Source: Daucus carota subsp. sativus (lineage: Eukaryota > Streptophyta > Magnoliopsida > Apiales > Apiaceae). From it: a stretch of DNA of 64,000 nucleotides. The stretch covers positions 434,001-498,000 of the forward strand of contig NC_030387.2 of the NCBI RefSeq assembly GCF_001625215.2. Reading direction: 5' to 3'. The notes under the pieces were generated by a model that was given only the letters and a program-made list of their open reading frames with translations, was not told the origin of the DNA and did no database searches. The translations under genes were made by a program, and so were the position numbers. Shown piece by piece: positions 14,551-50,832 of this stretch (within the stretch, counting starts at the first letter, position 1; each line of letters opens with the position of its first letter).

Positions 14551-15493
14551 TCTGAATCATTTAGGAACCTTGGTAACTTTTTAATATTATTATCTGGTGA
14601 CAAACATTGAATAAGTTTGTCTGTTTATCTAATTTATTATGGTTTAATTAGGAATGATTGTAATTTTTGGTTGGATTAAGATAATTTACATTGTAATTAT
14701 TATGATTTTTCATGTAACTGAATGATGATTGATGTAAGAAAAGGTTACTGCTATTCCTTGTTGACATATGCTCGCGGCTCGCAAACTGGACCATATATAA
14801 AATGCTCAGCAGTTCACTGGCTCTCCCAGGAGTAATTTAAATGGAAGGTATTTTTTTTTTGGATATTCTTCAGAGTATTGTCAATGGCGACCACTTTCGG
14901 ATAAACACAGGCCAGGACCAGGACCTACGATCAGAGGATACTGGCATTTGGTGATGCCATATGTGTAGCTCGTTACTATAAAATTTCTGGTGAGGAATAG
15001 TTCTGTATTTCTCTAAGATTTGGTTATGTTTTTTAATCACTACTGTCATAAGAATAATCCTTTATACTTGGCAGCACTCTGGAATCCGTTGCATGTTACA
15101 AGCCAAAACAGTAGTGCCACACACACAGAGACAATTAAAAGACAAGTATATTAAACGGAAATAATGGAGTTCATTTAGAGCATCTTCAACGGATTAGTTA
15201 TACGATGTCCTAAATATGCTACAAGAATGCACTTCAACCGAGTACTGGTCCTTCCCTAGATGTTAGATCCATTTTTCATTCATCGTAAATAAATAATGAC
15301 CAACTTCCTCATTTGGTTTTAATATTTAATTAGTCAATTTTCACCTTTTACACACTCTTTCACACATTTGTTATGTTATCTTTTTGCTATAAATTTTAAA
15401 TTTAACACTATGATAATAATAATGAATACAAATAGGGATTATTGTTTGAGTTGTCCTGAATTGTTTTATATATATTCGGGGAATCTCACTATG
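14551..15493. other. 3' flank of RLK-B
   Basis: The first 200 bp recur after the broken B-like copy at 36.95-37.15 kb and beside RLK-F. The junction 14589/14590 is the empty site of the Helitron at 31.24-31.94 kb. GAGCATCTTCAACGG at about 15179 resembles MITE ends seen in many plants, but no full element could be bounded. No gene seen. Confidence 0.45.
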
Positions 15494-15501
15494 CTACTTA
15501 G

Positions 15502-15924
15502 ACGTGTAATCGAGCCAAGCCGAGTCGAGTACCGCCAGGCTCGGTTCGAACTCGACTAAAAAGTTCGGGGCACGAGCTGGAGCTCGAGTTTGATCGAGTT
15601 TTTAATAAGTTCACAGATCAGTTCGTAAACAGTTTGATAGGCGCGAGTTCGGCTCGAAAGCTCGAATCGAGTCACCAAATATTGACAAAAACTTGAAATA
15701 TGATCGGTTCGACTCTGTTCGATTCGATTAAATTTTAAGATATAACAAAGGCTCGATAAGGCTCATGAACTTTACGAGCTGAGTAATTTCTAGCTCAAGC
15801 TCGGCTCAGTAAAACATTCAAATAGCTCGAGCTCGATCTTGGCTCGATTATTACCGAATCAAATTCGAATATTTTACGAGTCAAGCTCGAGTAGCTCACT
15901 AACAGTTTGACTCATTTACACCCA
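15502..15924. mobile_element. hAT-like element rich in GAGCTCGAGC motifs
   Basis: It is 423 bp and flanked by a perfect 8-bp target duplication CTACTTAG (15494-15501, 15925-15932). The inverted ends share GTGTAA-GAG-CAA spacing (GTGTAATCGAGCCAAG against GTGTAAATGAGTCAAA). The interior is a dense series of GCTCGAG/TCGGCTCG motifs on both strands. No coding capacity. Confidence 0.8.
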
Positions 15925-15932
15925 CTACTTAG

Positions 15933-17215
15933 ACCCAGCAATTCCGTACAGTACTACACACGAAAATTTCGTGTTTACATTTTTAATACAGGATACAAAA
16001 GTACACGAACACGAAATGACACGAACACGAAAGTACACAATCCTAATTTCATGTCGATTTTGGGTTACCCAATAGATACATGGTACTACACAAAGTACGT
16101 GATATAATTTATTAAATATAATGATAGATAATTAATAATATATAGTAATTTTAATAATAATATAGATATAATAACATAAATTTAATATGAAGTAATATAT
16201 ATAATATAATTTTAATAACGGTTTTTATAAATAACATAGATATAATATCAAGTAGTACATAAAATTTAATTTTATTAACAGTTTTTATAAATGACATAGA
16301 TATAATATCAAGTAATATATAAAATTTATTTAAATATCAATTTTTGAAATATTAAAATATAATTTAATATTTTATTTTTTTCGTTTCGTGTTTTCGTGTA
16401 TTTTTCGTGTCGTGTACTTTCAAGCACACAAAATTTTTGTGTACTTCAGGTCGTGTCGTGTCGTTTAATTTTTTTGTGTGGTGTTAGTATTTGAAGTTCA
16501 TGTACACAAAAAATTCGTGTACTTTGTATCGTATCGTGTTGTTTCGTTTTTCTTCCGTGTCATATTCGTGTGGGGTTAATTATCAAGTTGGTCACTGAGG
16601 TGGGCTTAATATATCAAGTTGGTCACTGTACTCAAAACGGTATCAAGATGGTCACTGAAGTGGCCATAAATATCAAACAAGCATCTGGAAATATAAGTTC
16701 AAGCAGTAAAAATATTATTTATAAAATTTTACACATTATTTTTGAATGTTACGAAAACCAAGTAAAAGGTTATGCCTTCTAATATTTATGATAATATATT
16801 TAGATTTTATCAAGTTTATTTATTATTTATTTTTAATTAATAAAAAAAATAACTATATAATAAAATATAAATATAAATAAACTTGATAAAAATATAAATA
16901 TATTATTTTAAATACTAGAAGTCATAAACTTTTAGTTGGTTGTGGTAACATTTAAAAATAATGTGTAAAATTTTATAAATAATATTTTTACTACTTGAAC
17001 TCATATTTCAAGGTACTTGTTCGATATTTATGGGGACTTTAGTGACCATCTTGATACCGTTTTGAGTTCAGTGACCAACTTGATATATTAAGCCCACTTC
17101 AGTGACCAATTTGATAATTAACCCTATTCGTGTGTTAAGATTTCAGGTACACGAATTTATTTTGTATCGTTTTTGTGTTTGGACATCAGCTACACGAAAA
17201 TACACAACACACACA
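15933..17215. repeat. ACACGAA/TTCGTGT-rich element, probable hAT relic, split by a MULE
   Basis: Both ends carry many copies of ACACGAA and its complement TTCGTGT around an AT-rich middle. The left end has CCCAGCAATTCCGTAC, and the inverted right end has GACATGGCAATTTGTG, which are roughly similar. No clear target duplication was found, so the limits are approximate. The foldback MULE at 16573-17124 sits inside its right part. Confidence 0.45.
16573..17124. mobile_element. Foldback MULE-derived MITE with very long inverted arms
   Basis: It is 552 bp and flanked by a perfect 10-bp direct repeat TATTCGTGTG (16563-16572, 17125-17134), within the range for Mutator-like elements. The ends are GGGTTAATTATC and its complement. 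The inverted similarity continues through almost the whole element: arms of about 250 bp meet in an AT-rich centre near 16850. The first 100 bp of each arm differ at only a few positions. No open frame of note. Confidence 0.85.
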
Positions 17216-17261
17216 AATTGCCATGTCCAAATACCCCTGAAGATGATCTTATATTTAATTC

Positions 17262-21320
<4,059 letters not shown>

Positions 21321-21397
21321 CATCCTTCTCTAGTCAAGGGAATCACTATATATTGATCTAAGTAGAACTAGAATACCAAGATATTTTTTGCAACACA

Positions 21398-24493
<3,096 letters not shown>

Positions 24494-25950
24494 TGTGAGT
24501 CTTCTGGAAACCTTGATAACCATTTTATTTTTTCTTACCTCGTGATAACATTAAACAAGAAGCATGGGATTGAGAAACTGCAAAGATCGAGTGGTTGAGA
24601 CCAAAAGAGCAGCAGTCATGTTTAATTGTAGAAAAAATCTTTTAGCCATCTGGTTTTAACATATATTGGTAGTTTTCTGGGATTAAAGTGAACACTGCTG
24701 GATATGGCTATTTTTCCACTACTAACTTACCATTCAGAATTAACATACATAAATGCTACAAATCAACAGTACCTCACATATTTTGTTTAAAATTAGAAGG
24801 CTTAGAACTGATTAAGAGAATTGTGAGCATTAAGTAATCGACGTATTATTAATTCAGAGCTATTTGATTAATAAAAAGCTCTAACATTGGCTTTGTCTAA
24901 TTAAAATTGTTCGTGATGCAGGATAGGAAAGGACCAGGTTGAAAGAAACATAAATCAAACAGATCTTAGTTCTCTTAATCAATTCTACAAATCTACACTA
25001 CCTCATTTCAGAACTGATCAAGAAACTCAATTTGTAAATCATATTTTTATTAATTCCTGCTTAAATACTATTATTAGGCACCCCTTTGTCAGACAATGGT
25101 ACTCTGATCCTCAAATGTTTGGCGGGGATCACTTTAGTGAATAACCAAATAAGCAGCCTCTTTTTCATTTAGGCTTATATTTGGTTTTTGTCTGGGAAAT
25201 GCTAGATTAGTCCAAAGAAATTACATCTCTAGTTGAAGTTCTGATTTCTGTATCTGGTATCTAGTATTCAGATGCTGGAAGAAATGTCAAACATTCTCAA
25301 GGACCAGAAAGACCTGGTGGTATAGAACGACAATGCAAACTGAATCATTTTTGGCAGCAAATGATTTCTATTGTGCTTCTACCCTCTGGAATCATCATGT
25401 CGGCATAACTCTAGTGTTTACAATCTACTTATTTCACATTTAAAGTTACTACAAACTTACTGTACTTGTTCTTGTACAATTTTCAATATAAATGTTTGTG
25501 ATGGCCTAAAACAATAATCAGAACTTTGCCTACAAACCTGTGTGACAATGACTTGTGAGACAATAAAAAAGCGAAAGTAAATTTTTTTAAAATTATTAGA
25601 ACTGGTTTCTAACCTAGAAAATTATTCAAGGAATAAACTTATAAATTTTATTCATAGTTCAACTCTTATCACCCACCCAAAGAAAGCTACCCTCAATCCA
25701 AACTTTTTCAAGAACTTGATTCTGCTTCATCAGTGCACACCTCATTTTCTTCTTCCTGATTTTACCTGTTCTGGAAAACTGTAAGTATATTTTATGTAAA
25801 AGAATTGATATGTTGTTGGTTGCATTGCCACACAGTTATTGGTCTAGTCAACCAGGAAAATATGCAATTTCTTGTAGGCCTCCAACACTTGAGGACCTCA
25901 AAATTTTCCTCATTCTAAAAACTAATTTTGTGTAATCTCTGAGCAGCGCA
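24494..25950. other. RLK-D / RLK-E spacer
   Basis: About 1.46 kb without any frame or element I can support. The last 280 bp are the promoter-proximal block shared with RLK-C, J and L. Confidence 0.45.
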
Positions 25951-29017
<3,067 letters not shown>

Positions 29018-29860
29018 TGTTAAGTCTTCTAGGAACCTCTATTACAATTTTTAAGTTTTTGTAATATAAAACTCCATGATATGGATTGAATGTTGTCACA
29101 ACTGCAGAGAGAATGAGCATGAAAGCCTTGTTGATTTTTCCTTCTTCCTCATTTTTCCTACAATCTTCATCATAAATGATATTCACTCCTGCATTCTTTC
29201 CTTCTCCACATATTTTGTCTGCAAGTTTTCGTTCCATTCTCCCCCTTTCATTTCCAAGCAAGTAAACACGACCCAAATACTTTCAAGCTAGATGAGTAAA
29301 ATATATAACTATTGTAATCAATACTACTAAGCATCGTTAATGAATGATCAGGCAGCAGCTTTCTTTTTTGTTCTTGTTCTAAATAAGCTGCCTTTTTCTT
29401 AATAGTAACAAAATAAGAGAAGAGTCTTGAGAATGAATAGGGTTATTGTTACGTTTTGTTGCCATGAGCCAAATGGAACAGATCATCGAGAAAATAGGAA
29501 AACTTAGAGAACTTTTTACAAAGCACTCAGTAGTTGAAAGACAAAGGCGTACAAAATACTTCCAAAATCCATATGTGGAAAATGGACCATAAGAAAATTC
29601 CTGTAGATTTAATTTGTGATGAAAAAATTTAGGATCAGAAAGGAGGACTTGGTCAATGTTTTCGACTATTGGTGGAACTATGTGTCAAGTACAAATTGTT
29701 CCACTATCGTTCTATTTGAATTTCTTTTTTATTTCACTCTTTCTACAACCTTCACCGACCTGGTCTCAGTGTTAGCATCAGCGGCTTTGAATAATATTAG
29801 ATAATTTTGGCTTTGAATTTTGGATGTTTTTGCAAGTTGTTAGTATGAGGATGATGATGA
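29018..29860. other. 3' flank of RLK-E
   Basis: Up to about 29705 it repeats the RLK-C 3' flank. Beyond that there is a short GAT-repeat (about 29849-29868) and then the RLK tail relic. No gene seen. Confidence 0.5.
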
Positions 29861-29869
29861 TGATGATAA

Positions 29870-30286
29870 AATTCCAATCACAGCTTAAAACCTAATTGGA
29901 CATGTAAGGAAGCATGAATCATTTTTTTATACTATAGAATGATGTCGTAACAACAAAATCATATATTAAATTTTAGGCATGGAAGTGTTACAACGAAGAC
30001 ACGCTCTCAGGACTGGTCGATGAAGCAATCCTGGAGTCAAAAAACCAGATGGAAGTGGTTCGAGTTATACAAACAGGACTACTATGTGTTCAAGAAGATC
30101 CAATAGACAGACCAGGTATGTCCCATGTGGTTCTTTATGTTAAGTAGTAATATGAAGCTGCCTCATCCTAAGAAACCTGGTTTCTTCATGGAGTGAAAAT
30201 TAAGCGATGCAGATTGCTTGTTGAGCAACTCCAATTTTTCATCAGGCAACCAGTTGGCTATTACCACAATCCTGCCTCGAGAATAG
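29870..30286 (+). pseudogene. RLK tail relic (H-like exon 6 end and exon 7)
   Basis: The end of exon 6, an intron and exon 7 of a kinase closest to RLK-H ([31 protein letters not shown] at the end). It is broken by an extra T in the segment after MSH and by a TGA right after FFME. No other exon is present. It marks the right end of the plus-strand array. Confidence 0.8.
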
Positions 30287-31240
30287 TGTGAGCCATGAGG
30301 ACAGTTGAAGCCTTGCGAAGAGTGTTTAAGCTCCTCTCATGAAGCAGCCTATCTGTTATGCTTCTTGGGGAACAGGACCCATTTAAGAGCTAAAATTCAT
30401 GGGCATAATTTTAAGCAAAGCAGAATTACTTATCAAACAACACTGAACTATCTTCATTTTAGTGTTGATTCGGTATATTTGGCTCTTATATTTTGAGATT
30501 AGCTATAGCTTTGTTCTAAAAGTCGGCGATTAATCACCGATCAATCCAATCAATCCCCAATTAATTCAATTAATCTCCGATTAATCCTCAAACCGTGATT
30601 TTACCGATTAAGTCCGATTCCCGCTTTTCACCGACTGGATATGAGTGGTCATTTTATGGCAGTTATTTCTCTAGCTAAAGAATGTTAGAAAATGGAAGTT
30701 TGAGAATAATTTTATCAAGTTATTGATGTAATTTCCGAAAACTAATGGTTGGAGGTTATTCTTGGCTGTGAGTACTTAAATGTTCGAGTTTAGATCAAAA
30801 TATTTTCTTAATAAAATCTACAAATAAATTGAGTTCAAGTTAGTAAATTGAAATGGGTTCACGTTGATTTAGTACACGTTGGTTTAGCAGACGTCTACAG
30901 TCTACTGATACAAATCCTGATAGCATATCAACATTTATACGCAGTAATTTATTTATTTAATTAATTTAATTAAACTAGCTGTAAAATCGCTCAAAAGCCA
31001 AATTTCCTGCCGGGGACAGAACTTCCTTTGCAAAAGCGATATTATTATAAATTACAGTTTACCATGCACAGCATGACATTAAATTTTAATAACCAATCAA
31101 AACCAAACAGTAAGAGCATCTCCGGCAGAGTCGATGTTCCCTAAATATATAATAAAATATGCAATTTTTAAGGGATTCCTAAATTAACCATAATAAATTA
31201 AATAAACATACAAACTTATTCTCTGTTTGTCACCGGATAA
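30287..31240. other. Spacer between the two arrays
   Basis: No gene seen. A low-complexity ATTAATC/GATTAAT-rich stretch lies at about 30520-30610. GAGCATCTCCGGCAGAG at 31113 looks like a MITE end. From about 31180 the sequence is the 3' flank of RLK-F, matching RLK-B's 3' flank inverted. Confidence 0.4.
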
Positions 31241-31940
31241 TCTATACTATACTATAAAAAGCCAACATGGGTATAATTTGTAGTCGTACAAAATTTTGGT
31301 TTGGTACACTCCTCTAAAACTAAAAGTCTGCAACATGTAGATATCTTGTTTCAAACTAAAAGTCTGCAACATGTAGATATCTTGTTTCATATACTAAAAA
31401 CACTCCTGATGTATATTAATATCTTTTAAATATAATTTATAATTAGTTGAAAAAAGATGAAACTATTGTTAATAACATATATTAATATTAAAAAATACTT
31501 ATAAATAACTGTATACCTAATTATAAATATACAATTTTGAATATCTTTTGTCTAAAATACATATAAATAATTGAAAACGCTACTTTTTAATTATAACGTA
31601 TTCTACTCGAAATTTAACTCTAAAATGTTATATTTCATTACAAATATGAACCATTACATAACATATGAAGATATATGATATATGGAAATTTTGATTTAAA
31701 ATTAATTGAATAATAAACTGTCACATATCAATATCAGAAAAATATTTATAGATAGATAAAAAATTGTGAAAGCTAAATTTCCGTTAGAAGATATAATCAG
31801 TTGGTTAATATAATTTAATTAGAATTCAATTTATTAATACTAAAATACTAATAAAATGGCGTTATGATTTAAATTATAATTAATAATTAATAATTTAAGA
31901 ATTATATACGCGCCCGTGCTTTGCACGGGTTAAAGGCTAG
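31241..31940 (+). mobile_element. Non-autonomous Helitron
   Basis: It is 700 bp, starting TCTATACTATACTATAAAAA and ending in a hairpin (CCCGTGC-TTT-GCACGGG) followed 8 nt later by CTAG. It lies between host A and host T with no target duplication. The paralogous empty site, AATATTA/TTATCTGG, survives at 14589/14590 beside RLK-B and fixes both ends exactly. No helicase coding sequence. Confidence 0.9.
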
Positions 31941-31978
31941 TAATATTAAAAAGTTACTAAGGTCCTAAATGACTCAGA

Positions 31979-35138
<3,160 letters not shown>

Positions 35139-35494
35139 TGCACACTGTATCTACTATTGGCACAGACTGATATTAGTTGACTAAGCTAAGCAGAATGATG
35201 CTTCCTAGCATAATATAAACATTAGGTCAAGCCTTAGACTGAAAGCTAGTAGGTAGTTTCTCCTGTAATTGTCCTGATTAAAAAATAAATAAACAAGTTT
35301 TCTGCCACTGATAATCCTATTATTTTGCAGCTGAAAAGTCAATGGATGGTTGAATAAGATTGTCAATCAATGTTTCTATATGAGTAATATTAATATAAAT
35401 ATGTCATAGCAATTTCATAGCAAATAGTCTGGCTTGAGTATTGGATTGGATTGAATTTAAAAAATAATAGTTATCAATATTCTCAAGAACAATA

Positions 35495-36095
35495 CTATTG
35501 TCGAGGTAGGACAGAGCTAAGAGTTAGCTCATTGCCTGTTGAAAATTTGGGTTTCCTCAATAATTTATCTGTGTCCTGCAATCTTCTTTCCAGGAAGAAG
35601 CCAGGTTTCTTAGGATGCTGCAGAATCATATTACTGCTCAACATCAGAACCTCGAAACACTTCCATCTGGTCACGAGTCCAAGATCACCTTGTCGATTAT
35701 ATCTAGAAGCATGTCCTCGTTGTAAATCTTCCATGCCTAAAATATATCCTTGATCTGTGTTGGTTTTAAGATACAAGAGGGAGATAGATATAATATTAGG
35801 TGGAAGTGTGTATTCTTTTATTCATCATAATACTCCTTATATAGAGTTTACATCAAACAAATAAGCATGATTAGTGCCACTCATATAGCCTAATCATTAA
35901 CATTAAAACAAAATCAACTAATTAATATTTCAGTTACAATTTTGAATCATAATTCCAACAATATGTTAGTAGTAGCCAAACAAATAGCATAAAAGGATCA
36001 AGATAAATTCATGTTTACTTACATGCCCAACTAGATTTAAGCTGTGATCAGGATGACTAAATAATCTGTTTTTCTTTCCACTCACTATCTCTATG
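35495..36095 (-). pseudogene. A-like RLK tail (exon 6 part and exon 7), with solo LTR in the intron
   Basis: The minus strand holds part of exon 6 (about 36095-36026), intron 6 and exon 7 (35736-35495) of an RLK-A copy. Exon 7 has a 2-nt loss in the LDSS motif and an internal deletion of the [12 protein letters not shown] segment. It lies immediately upstream of RLK-F just as RLK-A lies upstream of RLK-B. It stops abruptly at about 36095, where plus-strand B-like sequence begins. Confidence 0.8.
35758..35960. mobile_element. Short solo LTR
   Basis: It is 203 bp, starting TGTTGG and ending CCAACA, flanked by a near-match 5-bp target duplication (ATCTG / ATATG). RLK-A intron 6 has the uninterrupted sequence. 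No internal retroelement domain is present, so it is a solo LTR, perhaps of a TRIM-type element. Confidence 0.65.
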
Positions 36096-36945
<850 letters not shown>

Positions 36946-36951
36946 TCTGAG

Positions 36952-37675
36952 TCATTTAGGAACCTTGGTAACTTTTTAATATTATTATCTGGTGAAAAAA
37001 GTTTGTATGTTTATTAATTTATTATGGTTTAATTAGGAATGATTGTAATTTTTGGTAGGATTAAGATAATACGTTGTAATTATTGTGGATTTCATGTAAC
37101 TGATGATGATTGATGTAAGAAAAGGTTACTGTGTTGTTCCTTGTTGACATCCCCATTACAGGACAGAGAAGACTATAGCAAGAAAAAGAGTTTGGTCCAT
37201 CATCAATTCTGTGCACATTCAAGGTCTTCAAATCTTGTTCCTGGTGATAAAGTAATTGCTCTGGGGCGTTATTTTGCCAAGGATTTTGGTAAAAAGCAAG
37301 CTTATGTCATTTTCATATATCGGTTTAAATGTTTAAAGTGGACCTTGCACACACCCTTTTTCAGTTGGAAAACAGTTTATTTAATTCGTGCTGCCTTGGG
37401 CTTTCTTTGTTAGATATGCATGTTATCTTAATAAAGATTTTGAATATATTATTAAAATCAAGAGTAAGCCTGAGGCTCATTGATTATTCTTGCTCTCTTC
37501 GCTTGTTTTCAGCCTTGAACGTGCTGGTTCTGAATATGATTGTAGAGAGCTTTTCACAGCAAACTGCATTATCAGAAGGGTACATTTCTCTTTATTTCTT
37601 GACAGTGAATGTCACTCTTACTCTCTCAAGGCTTAAAGACTGTTTGCAAGGCTTCAACTGTCCGCATGGCTCACA
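36952..37675. other. Spacer with two exon-like stretches of unknown origin
   Basis: The first 190 bp are RLK-B 3' flank. At 37164-37288 the plus strand is open between a plausible acceptor and donor, reading phrases such as HHQFCAHSRSSNLVPGDKVI. At about 37514-37580 a second open stretch after a TTTTCAG acceptor reads LERAGSEYDCRELFTANCII. Both look like real coding exons in composition. I do not recognise the family and they are not part of the RLK genes. Confidence 0.4.
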
Positions 37676-40980
<3,305 letters not shown>

Positions 40981-41924
40981 TGTATTTCAGACATGAATTC
41001 AAAATGTTTCTTTATAGACTAGTTCTAGTGGTCGACTATTCTAGCAAGAATTGGTTATAAGCATTAATTTGACTTCATACAATTCCTTATTGCTCAAGTC
41101 AAAATACGACCTAGTCTCTCCTGTCTCCTTCATCAGTAGAACTCATTTTCTCCAACGCAAAGACTCCGGGTTTGCAGCATTGATGCATGTGTGTACGCGT
41201 AAATTCAGACAAGTCAGACCTAATACATCTGCATAATAAAACCTTCGGAGAAAATTCCTAACAATTTTATGTGGTTTTTAGTCGGAGGGAATAGAATGAA
41301 ATTTGAACTATAATTTAGTTAAATGTGTAATAATTTCATTCCCTCCACCATTCCATTCCTATCATCCTTAATTAGAACTCAAACCCTCCAATTTGTGAAG
41401 GAAGGTTCAGTTCTTATCATACCTATTTTCGACCCAAATCTCTGCATACAAAATTTGCATCCATTCATTTTTTTTTTTCGAGTCCTCCCTTCTACCATCT
41501 ATATTATAACATTTGAATACAAGTTTTTTACATCTGAAGTTGTTTTATTTTAATTTTTCTCATGTTCCAATTTGTTTTCATCAGCTTCCATGCAAGTCCC
41601 AGAGCCTTTCAATAAAAATTTCTCAATATTGGTTAAGATTTTAAAATATTTAGATATGGCATTGCAAATGTTTAGTTTTTACTAAGCTAAACATGATGCT
41701 GTCAAATATGCAATTGTAATTTGTAGAAGTAATATAAATCACCCATACAAGTCCTTGGCCCTCAAAGAACAAGAGATAGGCTGGTTCATCAGCTGCTTTC
41801 CAACACTTATTCTTTAGCTGCAATTTTTTGGTATGCACATTTTGTCAACCTCATGACTCCTTGTCTTGTCTACTTACACTAAGAATGTCTAAGATTATAG
41901 TTTATTAATATTACAAGACTCACA
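40981..41924. other. RLK-H upstream and RLK-I 3' flank
   Basis: AT-rich and without a frame or repeat I can support. It must contain the RLK-H promoter. Confidence 0.4.
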
Positions 41925-45218
<3,294 letters not shown>

Positions 45219-45655
45219 TGTATTGCTCAGACATCATTGCTAGTGATTGCTTAATGTATCTATGTGGAATCCTCCTAGCTATATTATTATATAACAGACT
45301 CTTGACTAGGAAGATCTCTTGACCTGGTTTGGTAAAATTAGGCATTCCACATCTCACATTTCACTTCCTTATACGAAAGCATGTACTTAGTTTCTTCCCC
45401 GTCATTTTCATCAACAAATTGTCAAAGCTTTAAGCAATTGAAATGCTTTGAATTTTCATATTCTAAGAACATCTCGTTTATTCCTTGAATAATTTTCAAT
45501 GTTAGGCATCAGTTCTAATAATTTTAAAGATATTCTCACTTTCTCTTTTGAATTGTCTCGCAAGTCATTGTCACACAGGCTTGTAGGCGGAGTTTTGATC
45601 ATTGTTCCAGGCCATTACAAAAAAAATATATTGAAAATTTGTACAAGAACAAGTA
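45219..45655. other. Upstream region of RLK-I
   Basis: AT-rich, no gene. Beyond about 45400 it continues into the D-like relic. Confidence 0.4.
45287..45293 (-). promoter_or_regulatory. Possible TATA box of RLK-I
   Basis: TATATAA on the minus strand about 70 bp upstream of the start codon at 45218. Position and sequence are plausible but nothing else supports it. Confidence 0.35.
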
Positions 45656-46056
45656 CCTTAAGTACCTGATGAAAATCCGGGGTTCTTCAATGTCTCGCGG
45701 TATTCTCTGCATGAAGAAACCTCGTTTTTTAGGATGAGGCAGTTTGAGATCTCTATGAATGATTATGATTTTGTATCTTTCCAGCCAGTCCATCGAGATT
45801 CTTATATCTTCATCTTTTAATTTGTCATCAAGTAAATCATAGTTTTTATATCATGTATACAAAGATATATATGACAGCTTTGAAGTAAATTTAAATTACT
45901 TAAACATAAATTCATCTCATGTATTTTATGAAAAATTCGGATCAGGACGAACCAAAAATAAATGAATCTAAGCTTTTATTCGCCATATATTCGTATATCA
46001 AAATTCGTTCTCCTTTCTCAGTGCAGCAACCAAGAAGCGTCACAAGATTTCTATTA
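45656..46056 (-). pseudogene. D-like RLK relic, scrambled
   Basis: Minus-strand pieces in this order: end half of exon 4 (about 46056-45955, [19 protein letters not shown]), start of exon 5 ([10 protein letters not shown]), then a deletion that fuses the kinase HRDLK motif to exon-7 sequence (LPHPKKRGFFM). The rest is missing. It lies between RLK-J and RLK-I where a D copy would be expected next to a C copy. Confidence 0.75.
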
Positions 46057-46207
46057 GACTATTACAACTGGACATAAGTTTCACACATAGTTGAAATAAG
46101 TCTACTTGACCCATATTTATGAAAAAGATCGTAAAGGCTTTCATGCTCATTCTCTCTGCAGTTACAAAACTTAAAAATTGTAATCAAGGTTCCAAGAAGA
46201 CTTAACA

Positions 46208-49802
<3,595 letters not shown>

Positions 49803-50128
49803 TGCGCTGCTCAGAGATTACACAAAATTAGTTTTTAGAACTCAAGCTAAGTATGCATTGAATGTTTCCTACAAAAAATGGGAAATTTTGAGGTCCTCAA
49901 GGGTTGGAGGCCTACAAGAAATTGCATATTTTCTTGGTTGACTAGACCAATAATTGTGTGGCAATGCAACCAACAACATTTCAATTCTTTTGCATGAAAA
50001 GTATTTACAATTTTCCAAAACAAGTGAAATGAGGAAGAAGAAAATCTCAAGTTCTTGAAAAAGCTGGATTGAGGGTAGCTTTGTTTGGGTGGGTGATAAG
50101 AGTTGTACTATGAATAAAAATTATACAT
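49803..50128. other. Upstream region of RLK-J
   Basis: Shared with the other C-type genes up to about 50127, where it meets the broken exon 6 of RLK-K. That point is a rearrangement junction. No gene. Confidence 0.5.
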
Positions 50129-50311
50129 CTCTATGAGTAAAATACCAAAGCTGTATACATCGGATTGACAGAAATTTGTCCGTCAATAGAATATTCAGGG
50201 GACATGTAACCACTGCACGAGATCAAAGGTAGAGATATCACTCATTAGTCATGAACAGAATTAAAGGAGGTGATGTGTTGCAGAGTCGTAGAACATCTTA
50301 CTAAGTGCCAA

Positions 50312-50832
50312 AGTTGTAAAAATCGGAAATCGGATCGACTCGGTTTTGTTCTAAAAAAAATGAGTACTCGGAATTCAGAGTACTCGGAAACGAGTACTCG
50401 GACAGCTACTCGGATATTAATTTTTTTTTATGTTCTAAATTCATTTTTAATCAAATTTTAGTATACAAATCGCAAGTGTTTAAACTTGAAGCTTGAGTGT
50501 AACGGTTTTTTGTTTTTAATATATAAGAACATGTTATATATTAATAATAATTACTTAATATTATCAATAATTTCTTAATGAATAAATACTATTATTGACA
50601 ACATATTAACAATAATTGATTTCACAGTTCAAGTATATACTACTATCTTAATACTATCTCACAATATAATAAAAACAAGTCAAATCCAAGTTTGACTCAA
50701 AGTACTCGGAGTCAAACCGAATTTTGACTAATTTCTTATAAAATCGTTTTAGAATGCGAGTACTCGGAACTCGGATCGTACGAGGGGTTAAAAACGAGTA
50801 CTCGGCCAAGTTTACCTATTTTTAGAACACTT
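50312..50832. mobile_element. hAT-like element in exon 5 of RLK-K
   Basis: It is 521 bp with a perfect 8-bp target duplication AGTGCCAA (50304-50311, 50833-50840). The ends AGTTGTAAAAATCGG and (inverted) AAGTGTTCTAAAAATAGG are similar. GAGTACTCGG motifs are repeated near both ends. Confidence 0.82.

Noticed and set aside
15502..17215. GAGCTCGA and ACACGAA motif clusters considered as transcription-factor binding arrays
   Set aside because: They are bounded by transposon ends, and the same style recurs in other hAT elements of the window.
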